Positions 18,625 to 29,888 are shown, counted from the first letter of the stretch. The stretch: 64,000 nucleotides of DNA from Pseudomonadota bacterium (GCA_021795435.1 JAJYPJ010000001.1:62001-126000), one strand, 5' to 3'. A program made the numbers and translations. Notes: generated from the sequence alone by a model not told the origin.

Positions 18625-19386
18625 TTACGCCTGCGCCATATAGGTTTCGTAGGCTGCCGTCACTTCACCCGTATTCCCGAATGCCATCAGCTTGCCACGA
18701 TCCAGCCAGAGAGCCTTGTTGCAGGCCTTGCGGATCGCCTCGTTGGAGTGCAGTGCAATGACGACGATTTCGGCGCGACGGTGCAGGCCTTCCAGCCGTT
18801 CCCGGGCTCTTTCCTGAAAGCGCGCGTCGCCCACGCCCAGTACCTCGTCCAGCAACAGGATCTGCGCATCCACGGCGGTGGACACGGCAAAGGCCAAGCG
18901 CACGCGCATGCCGGTGGAGTAGGTGCGCAACGGCAGATCGAGGTAGTCGTTGAGTTCGGTGAACTCGGCGATTTCCTCGGTCTTGGCACGGATTTCCTTA
19001 TCGCTCATGCCCAGCAGCAGGCCGCGGAGACGAATGTTCTGTCGGCCGGTGGAATGGTCATCCATGCCCAAGGCGAGATCCAGCAGCGGCACGGTCTTGC
19101 CCTGTGTGCGTACGGTGCCCGCAGTCGGCGGATAAATGCCCGCCATCACGCGCAGCAGCGTTGATTTTCCCGCGCCATTGGCTCCGATCAGCCCTAGGCG
19201 GTCACCCGCTTCGAGGCGGAAGCTGACATCGTCCAGCGCACGCACGATGACGACGCCCTCATTGTCCTCCGCGATGCGGTTGCGTCGACCGGCGCGGAGC
19301 ACGCGCTTTTTCAGCGACTGCCCGGAGACATCGAAGATTGGCAGGTCTAGCCCGACGTGTTCCAAGGTGATCGAGGTGCTGGTCAT
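18625..19386 (-). CDS. wzt: ABC transporter ATP-binding subunit for polysaccharide export (Wzt/KpsT type)
   Basis: A 253-residue ATPase of the O-antigen/teichoic acid export family. Walker A is GANGAGKST (68-76), Walker B ILLLDE ends at D180-E181, and the signature is the family-specific YSTGMRVRL (156-164) rather than LSGGQ. The N-terminal part with VVIVRALDDVSFRLEAGD is typical. The protein stops after the nucleotide-binding domain, so it lacks the C-terminal carbohydrate-binding domain that lets Wzt of E. coli O9a recognise capped chains. It sits four bases downstream of the permease gene on the same strand. Together they should move undecaprenyl-linked glycan across the inner membrane. 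Confidence 0.93.
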   Translation of the reverse strand: MTSTSITLEHVGLDLPIFDVSGQSLKKRVLRAGRRNRIAEDNEGVVIVRALDDVSFRLEAGDRLGLIGANGAGKSTLLRVMAGIYPPTAGTVRTQGKTVPLLDLALGMDDHSTGRQNIRLRGLLLGMSDKEIRAKTEEIAEFTELNDYLDLPLRTYSTGMRVRLAFAVSTAVDAQILLLDEVLGVGDARFQERARERLEGLHRRAEIVVIALHSNEAIRKACNKALWLDRGKLMAFGNTGEVTAAYETYMAQA

Positions 19387-19390
19387 CGGG

Positions 19391-20209
19391 TTACAGCCAG
19401 TAGGGGATGCGCTTGTGGTAGCGGCCGGTGAGAACCAAGGCGAGTAGCCAGCCGGCCACGGTCATGCCCAGCGCGGTGCCCCAAGTCTGCAGGCTGGGCC
19501 ACTCGCCCAGCAGCGGCTGGCGCACCAGATCGATGAGGTAGGCAAATGGGTTGAAAGTCACGAGCCACTCGTGCTTTTTCAGCGCGCTGGCTGCAAACAT
19601 GATCGGTGTGACGAAATACATCATTTGCATGAATGCCATCACGATCTGCGGCAAGTCGCGGAAGCGCGCCGAAAGCAGGCCGACCACCATGGCCATCCAA
19701 ACGGAATTGAGCAGCAGCACGATCAGTCCTGGCAGGAATAGAGGCACGGTTTGCCAGGTCTTGACGCCGTAGATGGCCAGCACGATCAGCACGATCACGA
19801 AGTTATGCAGAAAGATGATGAAGTTGCGCCACATCGCTTGGAGAAGGTAGATCAGACGCGGCGTGTGGACCTGTCGGATGTATTGCGCGCTGTTGATGTA
19901 GGCGTTGCAGCCCTCGTTTATGATCGTGGACAGCAGCGTCCACGCGACCATGCCGATCGACAGCATTGGCAGATAAGTGTTCATTTCCTGACCAAGAAGG
20001 GCGCCGAACACCAGCCCAATTGCACCAATCACCACGCCCATGCTGATCGTCAGCCAGAAGGGCCCCAGTTTGGAGCGCGCGTAGCGCTGGCGGATCTCGA
20101 TCCAGCCCAGCAAGGTCCATAGCCGCCAGGACTTCATGCTGGCGTTGAGGTCAGCGGTGGCGGTGCCGAGAGCAGCCATTGCAATCCGGTTGAGTCGAAG
20201 GCGGGACAT
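19391..20209 (-). CDS. wzm: ABC transporter permease for polysaccharide export (Wzm type)
   Basis: A 272-residue ABC-2 type membrane protein with about six hydrophobic segments. Family features are the N-terminal amphipathic TLLGWIEIRQRYARSKLGP, the first helices around GVVIGAIGLVFGALLGQ, and the C-terminal FVTPIMFAASALKKHEWL then FNPFAYLIDLVRQPLLGE, the hallmark end of Wzm/KpsM/TagG proteins. An internal ATG (MKSWRLW) is an alternative start 25 residues later. It is first in a two-gene leftward unit with the ATPase, converging on the glycosyltransferase genes. Its presence, and the lack of Wzx/Wzy/Wzz in the window, indicates the ABC-dependent assembly route. Confidence 0.93.
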   Translation of the reverse strand: MSRLRLNRIAMAALGTATADLNASMKSWRLWTLLGWIEIRQRYARSKLGPFWLTISMGVVIGAIGLVFGALLGQEMNTYLPMLSIGMVAWTLLSTIINEGCNAYINSAQYIRQVHTPRLIYLLQAMWRNFIIFLHNFVIVLIVLAIYGVKTWQTVPLFLPGLIVLLLNSVWMAMVVGLLSARFRDLPQIVMAFMQMMYFVTPIMFAASALKKHEWLVTFNPFAYLIDLVRQPLLGEWPSLQTWGTALGMTVAGWLLALVLTGRYHKRIPYWL

Positions 20210-22996
<2,787 letters not shown>

Positions 22997-23055
22997 CGTG
23001 CGCTAGAGCGCCGCGCCTGTGTCGCGTGCCGGTGGGCAACTCGATTCGCCGCCGC

Positions 23056-24705
23056 TCAGGGGCTTGGCAGATCGCGCTCCGCATCGGGGTGCATGGCTCG
23101 CTCATTCCACGGGATGCCGAGTTCTTCCTCGACCGCCGGGGTCCGCCACCCGCTGCGCACCCCCCACAGATAAAAGACTAAGCCGACGCCGGCGACCACC
23201 ACGAGATCCCAACCATAGGCAATGTAGCCCTTGCCGCCGAAACGCGTGCTGCCAAGCCAGGACAACAGCGCCATGATCGGCAGGTAGGCGAGTAACCAGG
23301 AGGCGCCGCGCAGGTGTCGGCGGAAGCCAGACCAGCTATCGCGCGCCTGGTAGTAGGCGTACACGGGCAAGGCAACGACCATGAGCAGGATGATCTGCCC
23401 GGTCAGCGGCCAGCGCGCCCAGTAGAGCAGTTCCGTCGACATGACGAACGCGATGCCGGCCAGGATCGGCAGTGCCGCAATGCGGAGGGGACGCGCGAGC
23501 TCAGGCGCGGTGCGACGCAGCGTCATCGCACTGACAGGGCCCGTAAGGTAACTGATGATCGTGGCCACCGAGATCACGGCAGCCAGGGTGCCCCATCCGC
23601 GGAAGAAGAAAAGGAACAGATAGGCGACGACGAGATCCAGCCACATGGCCGGTCGCGGAATGCCCCAGCGCGGATGGATGCGGCCGAAAAGCCTCGGCAG
23701 GGTGCCGTTTCGCTCCATGCCGACCAACATGCGCGCCGTCGTGGCCGTATAGGTGATTCCGGTTCCGCTCGGGCTGACGAATGCATCCGCGTACAGGAGC
23801 AGCGCCAGCCAGTTCAGATTGACGAGTAGCGCGAGCTCCGCAAACGGTGACCGGAGATTGATGCCGTGCCATCCGGCACGGGCCAACATGGCTGGCGGGA
23901 CCGCACCAATGTACGCGACCTGCAAGATGAGATAGATGACCGTAGCCAGCGCGATCGACGCGAGGATGGCAAAGGGGATGCTGCGCCCGGGGTTGCGCGC
24001 CTCGCCGGCCAGGTTGACCGGACTCTGGAATCCATTGAACGAGAACACGATGCCGGCCGTGGCGACGGCCGTGAGGACCGCCGGGAAGTTGAATGCATGT
24101 GGTCCGCCGTGGACGCCGACACTGAAATTCCCGGCGTGGAAGCCACTGGCGATGAGCGCAATGCCGGTAGCTGCCGGAATGACGAGCTTGACCCAGGTGA
24201 TCGCGGTATTCGAGCGCGCGAAGAACTTGACGCTCCAGAAGTTCAGCAGGAAGTACACGAGGACCAGCAGCGCGGCGATGGCGAGGCCGGGCGGGGTCAA
24301 TTCCCCGCTGCCACCCGGGTGGTGCACGAACAGGCCCTGTGCCCAGGGGAACGGCCAGGAGGCCATGTATTGGACCGAAGCCTCGGCCTCCACCGGAATC
24401 ACCGAGACGATGGCGATCCAATTGGCCCATGCGGCGATGAAGCCCACAAGGGATCCGTGCGAATAATGGCCATAACGAACCATCCCGCCCGATTCGGGAA
24501 ACATCGCGCCCAGTTCTGCATAGGTCAGCGCGATGCTGGTGATGATGGCGGCACCCAGGACCCATGCCCAAACCGCGCCGGGCCCCGCGAGGCCCGCCGC
24601 CCGCCACGCGCCGAAAAGCCAGCCGGAACCAATGATGGAGCCAAGTCCAGTGAACATGAGGGCCAGCGCGCCGACATCCCGGCGTGGCGTCGGATCTTTC
24701 TGCAT
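23056..24705 (-). CDS. APC superfamily amino acid permease
   Basis: A 549-residue integral membrane protein with about twelve to fourteen hydrophobic helices. The first helix carries the unwound substrate loop GLGSIIGSGWLFG typical of APC transporters, and FSFNGFQSPVNLAGEARNPGRSIP matches the helix 6 to loop region, including the conserved E-A-x-N-P. It lies 173 bases downstream of the L-serine dehydratase gene on the same strand, so serine or a related amino acid is a plausible substrate (inference from context). It converges with rmd at its 3' end. The C-terminal 40 residues are hydrophilic. Confidence 0.88.
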   Translation of the reverse strand: MQKDPTPRRDVGALALMFTGLGSIIGSGWLFGAWRAAGLAGPGAVWAWVLGAAIITSIALTYAELGAMFPESGGMVRYGHYSHGSLVGFIAAWANWIAIVSVIPVEAEASVQYMASWPFPWAQGLFVHHPGGSGELTPPGLAIAALLVLVYFLLNFWSVKFFARSNTAITWVKLVIPAATGIALIASGFHAGNFSVGVHGGPHAFNFPAVLTAVATAGIVFSFNGFQSPVNLAGEARNPGRSIPFAILASIALATVIYLILQVAYIGAVPPAMLARAGWHGINLRSPFAELALLVNLNWLALLLYADAFVSPSGTGITYTATTARMLVGMERNGTLPRLFGRIHPRWGIPRPAMWLDLVVAYLFLFFFRGWGTLAAVISVATIISYLTGPVSAMTLRRTAPELARPLRIAALPILAGIAFVMSTELLYWARWPLTGQIILLMVVALPVYAYYQARDSWSGFRRHLRGASWLLAYLPIMALLSWLGSTRFGGKGYIAYGWDLVVVAGVGLVFYLWGVRSGWRTPAVEEELGIPWNERAMHPDAERDLPSP

Positions 24706-24878
24706 CGGATGCTCCCAAGTCGCACGCTCGGCGGAAACCGGCGCACCGCTATCCGGACATTGTCGCAGCAGCGGTCCGGACTGTCAGCCGCCCGGCGCGG
24801 ATTGGTGATCAATACGCGCTGCCGGACGTGGATCGAATCCCTGTCCCGATGTCGTCCAGGATCGAGCCCCTTGGCGAT

Positions 24879-26261
24879 TCAACATTCGATGACGTTGACT
24901 GCCAGGCCGCCTCGCGAGGTCTCCTTGTATTTTTCCTTCATGTCCTCGCCTGTGGCGCGCATGGTCTGGATGACTTTGTCCAGCGACACGAAGTGGGTGC
25001 CATCGCCGCGCATGGCCATCCGGACGGCGTTGATGGCCTTCACCGACGCCATGGCATTGCGCTCGATGCAAGGGATCTGGACAAGTCCACCGATCGGATC
25101 ACACGTCAGGCCGAGGTTGTGCTCCATGCCAATCTCCGCCGCGTTTTCCACTTGTGCCGGCGTGGCGCCCATGGCGGCGGCCAGTCCGCCAGCTGCCATG
25201 GAACAAGCGACCCCCACCTCACCCTGGCAACCCACCTCGGCACCGGAAATCGACGCATTTTCCTTGTAAAGGATGCCGATGGCGCCTGCCGTGAGCAGGA
25301 AGTCCATGATGCCCTGGGGAGTTGCGCCGGGCACGAAGCGATCGTAGTAGTGGAGTACGGCCGGAATGATCCCGGCCGCGCCGTTGGTCGGCGCCGTCAC
25401 CACGCGCCCACCGGCGGCGTTCTCCTCGTTCACCGCCAGCGCGTAAAGGTTGACCCAGTCGAGGATGGTCAAGGGATCACGAAGGCACGCCTCGGGCCGT
25501 TCACGCAGCTCGCGGGCCATGTGTGGTGCGCGTCGCTGGACCTTGAGGCCGCCCGGGAGAATGCCATCCGAACGAAGTCCTCGTGCAACACAATCCTGCA
25601 TGGCTTGCCAAAGCATCGCCACGCCCGATCGAACCTCGGATTCGCTGCGCCATGCACGCTCGTTGGCCAGCATCAGTTGGGCGATGGACTGGCCCTCGCG
25701 CGCGCAGTGCGCCAGAAGGTCGGCGCTGGTGCGGAAGGGATAACGCAGTTCCGTGGTATCGGCGACGATGCGATCTTCGGCCGCCTCGTCCTCATTGATC
25801 ACGAATCCGCCGCCCACCGAGTAATAGTCACGCGTGGCCAGCAGGGCACCATCCGCGTCAAAGGCCCGATATCGCATCCCGTTGACGTGGTAGGGCAATT
25901 TTTGGCGTTTGTTGAACGCGAGGTCGCGCGCCTCGTCGAAAGCGATCTCGTGGGTTCCGGCAACCACGATCCGCTTGGAACTGCGGATGCGCTCGAGGAT
26001 GGCCGGGATGGAATCCGGGTCGACGCGATCCGGCCAGTTGCCCTCGAGCCCCAGCAGCACGGCCTTGTCCGTACCATGGCCCCGTCCGGTCATCGCCAGG
26101 GAACCGTACAGTTCGACATGGATGCGGGCGACCCGGTGCAGAAGTCCCGGCTCGCCGAGCCAGCGCTGGACGAATCGCGCGGCGGCGCGCATCGGGCCGA
26201 CCGTGTGGGAAGACGAGGGCCCAATGCCGATCTTGAATAGGTCGAAGATGCTGACGGCCAT
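24879..26261 (-). CDS. sdaA: L-serine ammonia-lyase (iron-sulfur dependent)
   Basis: A 460-residue single-chain L-serine dehydratase that converts serine to pyruvate and ammonia. The N-terminal domain starts [20 protein letters not shown], the invariant opening of the family. The C-terminal catalytic domain shows [17 protein letters not shown], then conserved cysteines in [36 protein letters not shown], and the terminal CVIEC-like cysteine, which coordinate the 4Fe-4S cluster. The APC permease gene follows in the same direction. Its first 150 codons and promoter are duplicated in decayed form at 29109-29568. Confidence 0.95.
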   Translation of the reverse strand: MAVSIFDLFKIGIGPSSSHTVGPMRAAARFVQRWLGEPGLLHRVARIHVELYGSLAMTGRGHGTDKAVLLGLEGNWPDRVDPDSIPAILERIRSSKRIVVAGTHEIAFDEARDLAFNKRQKLPYHVNGMRYRAFDADGALLATRDYYSVGGGFVINEDEAAEDRIVADTTELRYPFRTSADLLAHCAREGQSIAQLMLANERAWRSESEVRSGVAMLWQAMQDCVARGLRSDGILPGGLKVQRRAPHMARELRERPEACLRDPLTILDWVNLYALAVNEENAAGGRVVTAPTNGAAGIIPAVLHYYDRFVPGATPQGIMDFLLTAGAIGILYKENASISGAEVGCQGEVGVACSMAAGGLAAAMGATPAQVENAAEIGMEHNLGLTCDPIGGLVQIPCIERNAMASVKAINAVRMAMRGDGTHFVSLDKVIQTMRATGEDMKEKYKETSRGGLAVNVIEC

Positions 26262-26380
26262 AGGCGTTTGTCACGAGAAAGTCGCGTATTGTAGGCGCCA
26301 AGCTTCCCATGGCGCCCCGCAATGCAGCAGTTCACGCTCTTTCGCCGCGGTGGCCGTCATTGCGCTGGCGGAGTTGCCGC
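25807..26380. repeat. Segmental duplication, copy A (sdaA 5' end, promoter, glutaredoxin 5' end)
   Basis: This stretch aligns end to end by eye with 29109-29690 in the same orientation, with frequent point differences and a few short gaps. It covers the first part of sdaA (intact here), the divergent promoter segment and the first part of a glutaredoxin-like gene (broken here). The level of divergence indicates an old event or acquisition of one copy from a related genome. Confidence 0.93.
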
Positions 26381-26390
26381 ACGAGGTTGA
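26322..26390 (+). pseudogene. Broken 5' end of a glutaredoxin-like gene
   Basis: The ATG and first codons (MQQFTLFRR) match the intact gene at 29628 (MQQLTLYRR). Relative to that copy a few bases are missing after codon 9, which shifts the frame, removes the CxxC motif and leads to a stop at 26388-26390. From about 26372 onward the sequence no longer matches and instead reads as a GT2 remnant, so the gene was cut by the joining event. Confidence 0.8.
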
Positions 26391-27196
26391 AGGGTTTCAC
26401 GGCGTGGAATGGCTGGTGATCGACGAAGGATCGCAGGACGAAGCGGCTGAGATCGTCCGAGCCTGTGGGATTGAGCATGTCGTTTGGCACCCCGTCAACC
26501 GCGGGCTAGCGACAGACTGCCCGCATGACTGGTCTCGAGATGTGCCTTCAACTGGACGCCGAGGGGATCGTCATCGTTCATGTCGACAACCAGTACCGCG
26601 CTGCGGACATCCGGACGATCACGGCCCCCGTGCTGGCGTACGAGGCCGACATGGTCCTGGTAGCCAGACCCATCACGGAGAGCGCGCACTATTCGTGGTT
26701 TAAGAAGCGACTTCCGCATCCAGGTAGTGGGGGGCGGTACGCGTCGTGAGCAAGACGGACGTCATCGATGCCCCGAGCGGCTTCCGTGCCCTGTTCGCGC
26801 GAGTTTTTCGCGCGAGGCGGCAATTCGGCTGACCGTGTTCAACGCCTGCGCTTGTTCGCTGGAGACCATCCTTCAGGCAGGACCGAGCAACATGCGCGTC
26901 GGATCCCTCCCAATCCGCATCAACGAGAACCTGCGCCCTTCGCATCAAGTCAGGAGCATTTCCAATTGCGTCAACCGCTCGCTGGTGACCATCCAGCGCG
27001 CATTTGTCATCGATCGGCCGCTCTCGTTTTTTCATGGACCGGATCGGTGTTTGCGCTTGCCGGCAACTCGCTGGGCCTGCCGTTCCTCTGCCTCAATTGT
27101 TCAGGTTCCGGCACCGGGCAGGCCCAGCGCGTGATCCTGACGTCCCTGTTCACTGCTAGGCCTGATGGGTTTCCTTGCGGACCTGGTCGCCAACTG
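26372..27196 (+). pseudogene. Decayed GT2 (polyprenyl-phosphate mannosyltransferase-like) gene
   Basis: Read across three frames in order, this region spells a GT2 protein. First comes LPHEVEGFHGVEWLVIDEGS and HVVWHPVNRGLA. After a frameshift near 26525 comes VDNQYRAADI, then EADMVLVARPI and FKKRLPHPGS. After a further shift comes KTDVIDAPSGFRALFARVF, then LTVFNACACSLETILQAG, LPIRINENLRPSHQVRSI and a partly hydrophobic C-terminal end closing with MGFLADLVAN and a stop at 27194. At least three frameshifts are needed, and the N-terminal strand with the nucleotide-binding AYNEE motif is missing. It is clearly non-functional. The family is that of membrane-anchored dolichyl/undecaprenyl-phosphate sugar transferases. 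Confidence 0.85.
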
Positions 27197-27290
27197 ATGG
27201 AACACATCCGGCTCTCGCCTGCAGCGCGTCGAGCACAGGCTTCACGCGCCAAAGGATTTTGGCGAACGAACCATGATAAAAAAAGGGCGT

Positions 27291-27308
27291 TGCGGGGACC
27301 TCCCCGCA
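27291..27308 (-). terminator. GC-rich hairpin followed by T-run on the minus strand
   Basis: A perfect palindromic stem of eight bases (TGCGGGGA/TCCCCGCA) with a two-base centre. On the minus strand it is followed after a few bases by a run of seven T. No leftward gene feeds into it, so it may be a relic or may act in regulating the toxin-antitoxin genes. Confidence 0.35.
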
Positions 27309-27318
27309 GAAGGGTGGC

Positions 27319-27339
27319 GTCGGCGACCGCGGCGCCGAC
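27319..27339. promoter_or_regulatory. Inverted repeat upstream of the toxin-antitoxin operon
   Basis: Arms GTCGGCG and CGCCGAC are perfect over seven bases with a seven-base spacer. It lies about 75 bases before the antitoxin start. Antitoxins of this type repress their own promoter through palindromes, so it is a candidate operator, but the more usual site would lie closer to the start. Confidence 0.3.
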
Positions 27340-27412
27340 CAGGGGGAAGGTCTTCCCACAATCCTCTTGAAATGGCCGGCCATTGGCCGTACAATAAAGT
27401 AGGAGGAAAGCC

Positions 27413-27715
27413 ATGCCCAATGCCGCATCTAGATCAACCAGCGGGCGCACTCGAGCGGAGCGCCTGGAGGCCCGCGTCACAGCGGAGCAGAAAAATCTTA
27501 TCGAGCGCGCGGCCGCCTTACAGGGACGTACCGTGACCGATTTCGTCCTGACGAGCGTGCAGGATGCGGCCCGGCGCGCGATCGAAGAGCACAGCCAGCT
27601 CGCTCTGTCTGTGCGCGACAGCGAGGCGTTCGTTAACGCGCTGCTGAACCCAAAGCCGGTCAATGACCGCCTCCGCGACACGGTCGGCCGCTATCGCGCG
27701 AGAGCCGGCGTTTGA
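27413..27715 (+). CDS. tacA: DUF1778 (TacA-type) antitoxin
   Basis: A 100-residue antitoxin of the DUF1778 family. The N-terminal half reads as a ribbon-helix-helix DNA-binding domain (RAERLEARVTAEQKNLIERA and TVTDFVLTSVQDAARR). The C-terminal part, including VRDSEAFVNALLNP, is the segment that wraps around and neutralises the partner acetyltransferase in known TacA proteins. A good ribosome binding site (AGGAGGA) precedes the ATG, and TACAAT lies just upstream of that. The toxin gene begins three bases after the stop. The product is expected to repress the operon together with the toxin. Confidence 0.9.
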   Translation: MPNAASRSTSGRTRAERLEARVTAEQKNLIERAAALQGRTVTDFVLTSVQDAARRAIEEHSQLALSVRDSEAFVNALLNPKPVNDRLRDTVGRYRARAGV

Positions 27716-27718
27716 CGC

Positions 27719-28234
27719 GTGACAAGCGAAGTTGGAGAGGATCATCTCCGGGTCGAAGCACTTAGCTCGGACCATAACCGTTCGGTTTTCGAGAGCGGCG
27801 TTGAGCCGCTGGACCGGTATCTCCGGACGCAGGCGGGGCAGGATGCGCGCAAGAATATGGCGGCGCCTTTCGTCCTGCTGCTGCCCGACGGAACGGTCGC
27901 GGGCTACTACACGCTATCGGCGACCTCAGTGCAGCTAGCGGAGCTACCTGAGAAAACGGTGCGGAAACTGCCGAGATATCCGCTCGTGCCAGCAACGCTT
28001 TTGGGCCGTCTCGCGGTGGATCGGAAGCAGCAGGGAAAGGGCTATGGGCGGTTTCTACTGGCCGATGCCCTATACCGGACGGCTCGGAGCGAGATCGCCT
28101 CGTTTGCGGTAATCGTCGATGCAAAGGACGATAATGCCCGCCGGTTCTACGAGCGGGAGAGTTTCATGCCGTTGCCGGATCAGCCGATGAAGCTGTTCTG
28201 CCCAATGGCTGATATTAGGAAGCTATTCGAATAG
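27719..28234 (+). CDS. tacT: GNAT toxin (TacT/AtaT type)
   Basis: A 171-residue GCN5-related N-acetyltransferase. Known TacT/AtaT toxins acetylate the amino group of aminoacyl-tRNA and stop translation. The acetyl-CoA site is visible in LLGRLAVDRKQQGKGYGRFL (Q105-G106-K-G108-Y-G110), and Y144 in ARRFYERESF is the expected catalytic tyrosine. The family-typical opening HNRSVFESGVEPLDRYLR is present. The start is a GTG three bases after the antitoxin stop. All key residues are intact, so it is probably functional. Its 3' end overlaps a small minus-strand open frame. Confidence 0.9.
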   Translation: MTSEVGEDHLRVEALSSDHNRSVFESGVEPLDRYLRTQAGQDARKNMAAPFVLLLPDGTVAGYYTLSATSVQLAELPEKTVRKLPRYPLVPATLLGRLAVDRKQQGKGYGRFLLADALYRTARSEIASFAVIVDAKDDNARRFYERESFMPLPDQPMKLFCPMADIRKLFE

Positions 28235-28416
28235 TCGAATCGAGGAGGAGGATAGATCTGAGAACGCTGCGCGGCCAAAACGCCCAGCTCAGCCTTGATT
28301 TCAGCGATGCGCGCCTTCAGGCGCGCCAGCTCCGCGGATCGTCGTTCCATTAAGCCGACAAGCCGTGTCTGCTTGCGGATCATCCATAGAAGCGAACTCG
28401 GCGTCTTGCTGCTCAT
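28180..28416 (-). CDS. Hypothetical small coiled-coil protein
   Basis: A 78-residue frame opening with MSSKTPSSLLWMIRKQTRLV and continuing as a charged helix (LMERRSAELARLKARIAEI). I do not recognise it. Its 3' end overlaps the end of the toxin gene by 55 bases, which suggests that it was truncated when the toxin-antitoxin pair arrived, or that it is not a real gene. The helix-rich composition argues mildly for coding origin. Confidence 0.3.
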   Translation of the reverse strand: MSSKTPSSLLWMIRKQTRLVGLMERRSAELARLKARIAEIKAELGVLAAQRSQIYPPPRFDYSNSFLISAIGQNSFIG

Positions 28417-28485
28417 GCCGCACAGCGTAGGCAAACATGGTCGATCCAGTCTTGTGCGTCAGCTACCGATTAGCGTCCACCTCCA

Positions 28486-28515
28486 CAAAAAACCCGGCTC
28501 GAGGCCGGGTTTTTG
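28486..28515 (-). terminator. Rho-independent terminator of the cold-shock gene
   Basis: The sequence has an A-run, then CCCGGC, a short loop and GCCGGG, then a T-run, so it can terminate in both directions. It starts 17 bases after the stop codon of the minus-strand cold-shock gene, whose transcript it should end. Confidence 0.85.
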
Positions 28516-28531
28516 TCGAAGCGCGCGAGGC

Positions 28532-28741
28532 TCAGACGACCTGCACCTGTTCGGCCTGCAAGCCTTTCTGGCCACGGGCCACCGTGAAGGACACGTTCTG
28601 ACCTTCCTGCAGGCTCTTGAAGCCTGACGATTGGATCGAGCGGAAGTGGACGAATACATCCTCTCCGTTCGCTCGGCTGATGAAGCCGAAGCCCTTGGCA
28701 TCGTTGAACCACTTGACGGTTCCGGTTTCGACATTTGACAT
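28532..28741 (-). CDS. CspA-family cold-shock protein
   Basis: A 69-residue single-domain OB-fold protein that binds single-stranded RNA and DNA and acts as an RNA chaperone. RNP1 is visible as KGFGFISR and RNP2 as VFVHFRSI; the opening [14 protein letters not shown] is invariant in the family. The ATG at 28741 follows a strong ribosome binding site (AAGGAG, read on the minus strand), which rules out the longer upstream reading. It is monocistronic with its own terminator. It lies between the two copies of the local duplication. Confidence 0.95.
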   Translation of the reverse strand: MSNVETGTVKWFNDAKGFGFISRANGEDVFVHFRSIQSSGFKSLQEGQNVSFTVARGQKGLQAEQVQVV

Positions 28742-29108
28742 GGAGACTTCTCCTTGGAGTGGGTACGCCGCGTGGCGGCAAGAAGCTGGTCGCAAGGAGG
28801 AAGCGGGTATAACGATGGCGTAGGACTTCGATCTACAGCATCGGGCCACAATTCGCGTGACCCTTGAAACTCAGCCGCGACACAGTAGCGGGTAGCGCAT
28901 CAACTGGCAAGCAAGCGATGAACGCGTATTCATGCCCGGAGTCATGCGCAACCGCCGTCCCTCGAAAGATCGACGCGTAAATCAGGTCTGTCACGTCAGT
29001 TGATAGCCGCGGGCAAGTGCTTTGTCAGCATACGCTCAGCAACCCATGACGGACGCCAGCAATGGACGTCTCAATCAGTCGCCCTATAGCGGCAATCTTG
29101 ATCGAGGA
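28742..29108. other. Non-coding region containing the cold-shock gene leader
   Basis: About 370 bases with no supported gene. The part next to 28741 must carry the promoter and leader of the cold-shock gene on the minus strand. I could not identify a cold box. The other end abuts the duplicated sdaA remnant. Confidence 0.4.
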
Positions 29109-29568
29109 CCGCCACTGACCGAGTAATAGTCACGCGTGACCAACAAGGTTCCGTCGGCATCAAGGACACTGCAACAGGTGCCACTGACGTGGCGAGGTAA
29201 TTCTTGGCGTTTGTTGAAGGCGAGGTTGCGCGCCTCGTCGAGTGCGATCACGTGCTTGCCGGAAGCCTTAATCCGCTTGGCGCTGCGGATGCGCTCGAGG
29301 ACGGTCGGGATGGAGTCGGGGTCGATGCGATCCGACCCGACCCGGTTCCCTCCAGCCCCGGCAGCACCGCCTTGTCGGCGCCGTGGTCCAGTCCGGTGAT
29401 CTCCAGAGGTCCATGCAGTTCGACGTGCACTCGGGCGACCTGGTGCAGAAGGCCCCGTTTATCGAGCCAACGCCGGACGAATCGGGCGGCAGTACGCATC
29501 GGGCCGAACGTGTGGGAAGACGAGGGGTCAGCGCCGACCTTGAAGGGACCGAACGCGCTGACGGCCAC
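29109..29568 (-). pseudogene. Truncated and frameshifted sdaA copy
   Basis: The frame opens at 29568 with GTG instead of ATG and reads as the sdaA N-terminus (FKVGADPSSSHTFGPMRTAA). A frameshift near 29350 moves the match into another frame, where it continues as RIDPDSIPTVLERIRSAKRI and LDADGTLLVTRDYYSVSGG. Homology stops at about 29109, after roughly 150 codons, so the whole catalytic domain is missing. It cannot encode a working enzyme. Confidence 0.9.
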
Positions 29569-29690
29569 AGGCACTTGCCGCGAAAAGTCGCGTATTGTGG
29601 ACGCCTCCCTTTCCGAGGCGCCCCGCAATGCAGCAGCTCACGCTCTATCGCCGCGACGCCTGTTTGCTTTGTGCGCTGGCGGAGGCATTG
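29109..29690. repeat. Segmental duplication, copy B
   Basis: Counterpart of 25807-26380 in the same orientation. Here the sdaA part is broken and the glutaredoxin part is intact, the mirror image of copy A. The shared promoter segment includes GTCGCGTATTGT in both copies. Together the copies bracket about 2.7 kb. Confidence 0.93.
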
Positions 29691-29888
29691 CTGCGCGACG
29701 AAGACATGCCCTATGTGACCCGCGATGTTGAGTCGGATTCTGATCTCGAAGCTCGGTACGGCGTCCGAATCCCGGTGGTGGCGCGGGCCGATGGCGCGGA
29801 GCTGGGCTGGCCGTTTGACGTCGTTGCCTTGAGGGCCTTCGCGGCGGCCGCCGATGCTGGCCGTCCGCGTGGTCATCCCACTGGCTGA
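29628..29888 (+). CDS. Glutaredoxin-family protein
   Basis: An 86-residue thioredoxin-fold protein with the redox motif CLLC in RRDACLLCALAE at residues 13-16 and the cis-proline loop VRIPVVAR. Small glutaredoxin-like proteins of this type (related to DUF836) reduce disulfides, but the true partner is unknown. The ATG at 29628 matches the start of the broken copy at 26322; the upstream in-frame ATG at 29595 lies in the shared promoter part and is less likely. The last 15 residues are Gly/Pro-rich and do not belong to the fold. Confidence 0.8.
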   Translation: MQQLTLYRRDACLLCALAEALLRDEDMPYVTRDVESDSDLEARYGVRIPVVARADGAELGWPFDVVALRAFAAAADAGRPRGHPTG

